Origin: Polyodon spathula
Taxonomy: Eukaryota > Chordata > Actinopteri > Acipenseriformes > Polyodontidae
DNA length: 64,000 bases
Assembly: GCF_017654505.1 (NCBI RefSeq)
Contig: NC_054538.1
Span: 64,797,678-64,861,677 of the forward strand
Direction of reading: 5' to 3'
In this document: in pieces, positions 60,260 through 64,000 of the stretch
Numbering within the stretch: the stretch's first letter is position 1
How the letters are laid out: each line of letters opens with the position of its first letter
The notes under the pieces: model-generated
Seen by the model: only the letters and a program-made list of their open reading frames with translations
Told to the model about the DNA's origin: nothing
The model's database searches: none
Made by a program: the position numbers and the translations under genes

Positions 60260-62407
60260 TATATGAGCAAAATCTCTATTTAATTTACTAAACTTTCCTA
60301 ATGATTTTGTTTTTCAAATTATACAGTATACTGCCTGCCGATAACCCACCACCCTTACATTACATAGCAGAAAATGCTGTTCTCTGTTAAACAATAAGAA
60401 CAGAAGAAAAACTGACTGGGTGAACAGATGATAACAAAAATGTTTTATGCCTGTCCTCGACTGCCCTGTTTTTCTCAGAAATTAAATTTAGTTTATTTAG
60501 TATTTATTTTATCGTTAGAAGGATTTCCGAGACAGGTATGCAAGTTGGGTACTGACAAAGATTATCGAGATTGTCTTCCTCCGAAAAGACGTTTTTGTTC
60601 CTGTAAATGACCCATTACAGTAGTTCAGATTCCCTTTGTCTTTCAGCAGATCCAAGCTACAAAGCAAATGTAAAGATATTTAACTTAATGTTGACCTTGT
60701 ATCACAGGCATTGTAACAGCTTTTCAATCACACATGACAGGGGTTAGCCTTGTTCAGAGATGGGGTTAGAAAATTCTCATAAATTCTTCAATACCAGTTA
60801 CTGGCTACTGACCAAAACCAGGCATTAGGGGCCAGTTACAGTGCAAGGAAGCTGCAGTTATTCAACACCTGCAACTCTTATAAGCACAACCAGGGTCTCC
60901 TAGACTGAGTGGGGTAACTACAAGGACTTGGTGTCTGGAAATCAAACCCTAAATGATACACTTTTTCTGAATGTGTTAAATTAATATGTTTGGTTGCTAT
61001 TTACAATTACCAGCTAAAACTCAATGTTTTGACATTACCCTAGGGCTTGATTCTCAATCTATTTCTTATTACAGGACTTAGATCTATATATTTAACAAAT
61101 TTACCCTAATGATAATCAATATTGTTTTTGTTACTAACACCTATGTGTGTTCTCTTTTAGTGTACCTGTAGTATAATAGTCAACTCTGGTGAAGATATTA
61201 GCTTCCTTGACTTGGGAGTTGATTTGATCAACCTTTGTCAGCTGGATTTTATTACAGCATTCATGAGCCACCAATCGATGGCTATCCAAGGAAAACTTTA
61301 CAACCAGGTGATTTATACAGTTCAGGGATATGCAAGAAAATCAAAACTAACCCTATTTTTTATGTTTAGGGTTCCCAGTTTTCAGTGTTTATTTTTTGGT
61401 TTAGTTTACAATGAAAACCTGACATATTACACAGTATGTATACGTTCAGACACCACTACCTTGCAACCAATTACAAATGGCAGGATTGGAGCCGTTGCAA
61501 GTTTATACCCACAGGGTTTACCCCCTACCCTGCCTACTTTTTAATCAGTGGTGGCTGATACGAATTTATTGGAATTCCTAAATACCAGTTTTGCTACCCT
61601 GTATTGAAACTTGCAATTCCCATGACAAATTCCCCAGCCAGCACAATACATATCCTTGAGAATGGAGTTGTGCTCAGACTTGGAATCATGCATTTTTCTA
61701 TTAGGAATGTTATGTATGAAGGGATACCATAAATATGCGTGTTTACTTCGGGAACAACACGCAACAGACTTCTTTGATACAGATGTTTCAAATACAAACT
61801 AGGCAGCAGTTTCCATTACAGAAGGGGGTAGATAGCTCAGGCCAACAGTATTGGAATAAGTAAGGCACAAAACGCCTTCCTGTTGCCACCCTCATGCTTA
61901 ACAAAATATTGCTGTTTGTCATTTATACAAGGCAGTCATAGTTACATTCCCAAATACATACAGTCATTGCTCTCCCTCCAAGGCAATGCTAGCCAGGATT
62001 GATTTGCACCACAGTCATAATGCTTGCATACTGTATAAAGCTAAATCATATTATTTTTGGTAGGTGTTTACTTGAGTCTTTCACAAGAGATAGCTCAGCA
62101 CTCAGAGAAATAATAATAATAAAAAAAAAAAACATCTGTTTTGAAGTAATATTTACTGTACAGTATTAGCATGCCGTTCACTTTGATTTACTTAAAATCT
62201 GAACATAATCTTCAAATATATTAGGGATTTAAAAAGATCTTAGGTTTGGCTTAAGTTATTACGGCAAACCTCACAATAGTATTAACCTAATAGCCTCCAC
62301 TTGAATGCCATCGTTTTTTAGCATTCATACTTCTTTTTTTTTTTTTTTTTTACTATTACTGTTTTGTTTTTTTAAATGCCCAAATTAATAAATACACATT
62401 ATATATA
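60260..62407. other. Unassigned non-coding DNA
   Basis: No feature recognised. A T-run occurs at 62334-62351. A weak B-box-like motif on the minus strand near 60945 (GGTTTGATTTCC) has no A box at the right distance. Confidence 0.45.
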
Positions 62408-63977
62408 CAGTACCCTGAAAAGTATTTGCTCCCCTCTGTGAGTTTCTCCATTTTTGCATATTTTTGACACTAATGTTATCAGATCGTCAGCCAAATATTA
62501 GATGAAAGGGACTTGGAGTGAACAAATAACACAAAATTGTGATACTTATTTCATTTATTTATTAAAGAAAGTTATGCAACACCCAATGCCCCCGTGTGAA
62601 AAAAGTAATCGCCCCCTTAGACTCAATAACTGGTTACGCCACCTTTAGCAGCAACAACTACAACCAAACACTTCCTGTAGTTATTGATCAGTCTTTCACA
62701 GCGCCGTGGAGGAATTTTGGCCCAATCCTTCATGCAGAACTGCTTCAACTCAGTGACATTTGTGGGTTTTCGAGCATTAACGGATCGTTTCAGGTCCTGC
62801 CACAACATCTCAGTGGGGTTTAGGTCTGTCTGGACTTTAACTAGGCCATTCCAAAACTTTAAAATTCTTGTTCTTCAACCATGCTGATGTAGACTTGCTT
62901 GTGTGTTTCTGATCATTGTCTTGCTGCATGACCAAGCTACAATTCAGCTTCAGCTCACGGATGGATGGTCTGACATTCTCCTGTAGAATTCTTTGATACA
63001 GAGCAGAATCCATGGTTCCTTCAATGATGGCAAGACCTCCAGGTCCTGATGCAGCAAAGCAAAGCAAATGCTTGACCGTTGGTATGAGGTTCTTACTGTA
63101 ATGCAGCATTTGGTTTTGACCAGACATACTGGGGCCCATGTTGGCCAAAAAGTTCCACATTTGACTTTTCTGTCCATAGAACATTGTTCCAGAACTCTTG
63201 AGGATCATCCAGGTGCTTTCTGGCAAACTTGAGACGAGCATTCATGTTCTTCTTAGTGAGCAGTGGTTTCCGCCTTGCTACTCTGCCATGAATCCCATTT
63301 TTGCCCAGTGTCTTTCTGATGGTGGAGTCATGAACACTGACCTTAGCCGAGGCGAGAGAGACCTGCAGATCCCTGGATGTTGTTCTAGGGTTCTTTGTGA
63401 CTTCCTGGACGATTTTATGCCTTGCTCTTGAGAGATTTTGGCAGGACAGACACTCCGGGGAACTAAACTTTCTCCATTTGGACAATATGGCTCTGACTGT
63501 GGTTTGGTGGAGCTCCAGAGCCTTAGAAATGGCTTTGTAACCCTTTCCAGACTGCTAGGCATCAACTTTTTTCAGGAATTTCTTTTGATCATAGCATTAT
63601 GTGCCTCTAGAACCTGTGTGCTGACAACTTCACTCTGATGGTAAGGGCCAAAGTTAGTCAGATTTATATTGGGCAGGGCTGGCCCAAATCAGGCCTGATT
63701 ATTAACCAAAGTATTCAAACAGCTGACCCTAATTATCCCTTTAATTTGGTTGAGTTAACTAGGGGGGCAATAACTTTTTCTCACCTGAAGATTGCATGTT
63801 TGATTACCTTACACACCAAACAAATAAAAGAAGCACCAAACTTTGGTGTCAGTTTTTCTCTCAGACTCCCTCTACATACTACTACAACCCACAAAAAGAT
63901 CTGATAAAAATTCAATGTGAAAAATGTGCAAAAATGAAGAAAATCAGACAGGGGACAAACACTCTTTCACAGCACTG
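62408..63977 (-). mobile_element. Tc1/mariner element, full length but degenerate
   Basis: The left end starts CAGTACCCTGAAAAGTATTT and the right end, inverted, CAGTGCTGTGAAAGAGTGTT. Further in, both share CCCCT(C/G)T and TTCTCC/TTCTTC ATTTTTGCA. The length of about 1.57 kb is normal for Tc1 elements. The left flank is TATATA and the right flank runs into a TA tract at the window edge, so the insertion again sits in TA-rich DNA. Confidence 0.85.
62623..63565 (-). pseudogene. Tc1 transposase, multiply frameshifted
   Basis: From the upper end the minus strand gives a helix-turn-helix segment (G-K-G-Y-K-A-I-S-K-A-L-E-L in one frame). It then gives P-R-T-T-S-R-D-L-Q-V-S-L-A (second HTH), L-K-F-A-R-K-H-L-D-D-P-Q-E-F-W and N-V-L-W-T-E-K-S-N-V-E-L-F-G. 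Here the first catalytic Asp, expected after W-T, is not visible. A frame change near 63110 leads to L-V-M-Q-Q-D-N-D-Q-K-H-T (second Asp). Another near 62830 leads to L-N-P-T-E-M-L-W-Q-D-L-K-R-S (Glu) and the C-terminal N-N-Y-R-K-C-L. At least three shifts and one stop make it inactive. Confidence 0.85.
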
Positions 63978-64000
63978 TGTGTTTGTGTATATATATATAT

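Overview
The window looks like non-coding, transposon-rich vertebrate DNA. No host gene, rRNA gene or functional tRNA gene could be supported. It is AT-rich and full of (TA)n, (TAA)n, (CTT)n and (CA)n microsatellites. The only recognisable coding sequence belongs to mobile elements. The mix is Harbinger, Tc1/mariner, hAT, piggyBac-like and DIRS elements, CR1- and L2-type LINEs, an R2-like LINE, Ty3/gypsy and other LTR elements, and tRNA-headed SINEs. That mix, with sequence motifs I remember from sturgeon and paddlefish repeats, suggests a ray-finned fish, probably a non-teleost such as a sturgeon. The taxonomic placement is inference.

Layout. 1-2.9 kb is featureless AT-rich DNA. 2.9-6.4 kb holds two Harbinger elements tail to tail, the first interrupted by a DIRS-type retrotransposon fragment with a broken tyrosine recombinase. 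10.3-11.5 kb is a non-autonomous DNA element with inverted ends. 13.8-14.2 kb is a hAT relic with a BED zinc finger. 16.2-18.3 kb has a LINE C-terminal fragment followed by a short LTR element with an unfamiliar gag-like reading region. 19.2-19.7 kb is an L2-type LINE tail. 22-24 kb is a DNA element with inverted ends carrying a deleted Tc1 insertion. 25.9-26.6 kb is an L2-type LINE 3' end. 27.0-29.3 kb has a promoter-like or LTR-like block, a DIRS relic and a SINE-like repeat.

31.4-38.05 kb is a dense retrotransposon cluster: an R2-like LINE lacking its RT core, a Ty3/gypsy gag-protease relic on the opposite strand, and an almost full-length CR1-type LINE (esterase ORF1, endonuclease and reverse transcriptase ORF2, octamer tail). 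The CR1-type LINE is the best-preserved element, but it is broken by at least four frameshifts and an altered endonuclease residue. 38-64 kb is mostly unassigned DNA with scattered insertions: a piggyBac-like candidate (40.3 kb), a solo LTR nested in a hAT-like element (48.2-48.9 kb), a CR1 fragment (56.3-56.7 kb), a Tc1-type MITE (60.1 kb) and a degenerate full-length Tc1 element (62.4-64.0 kb).

Nothing here forms an operon or pathway. The biology visible is layered transposition: nested insertions, Tc1 elements landing in TA repeats, and internally deleted copies. I did not find a convincing undescribed functional system. The most novel items are the small LTR element at 16.7-18.3 kb and the back-to-back Harbinger/DIRS composite. 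Coordinates of element edges are by eye.
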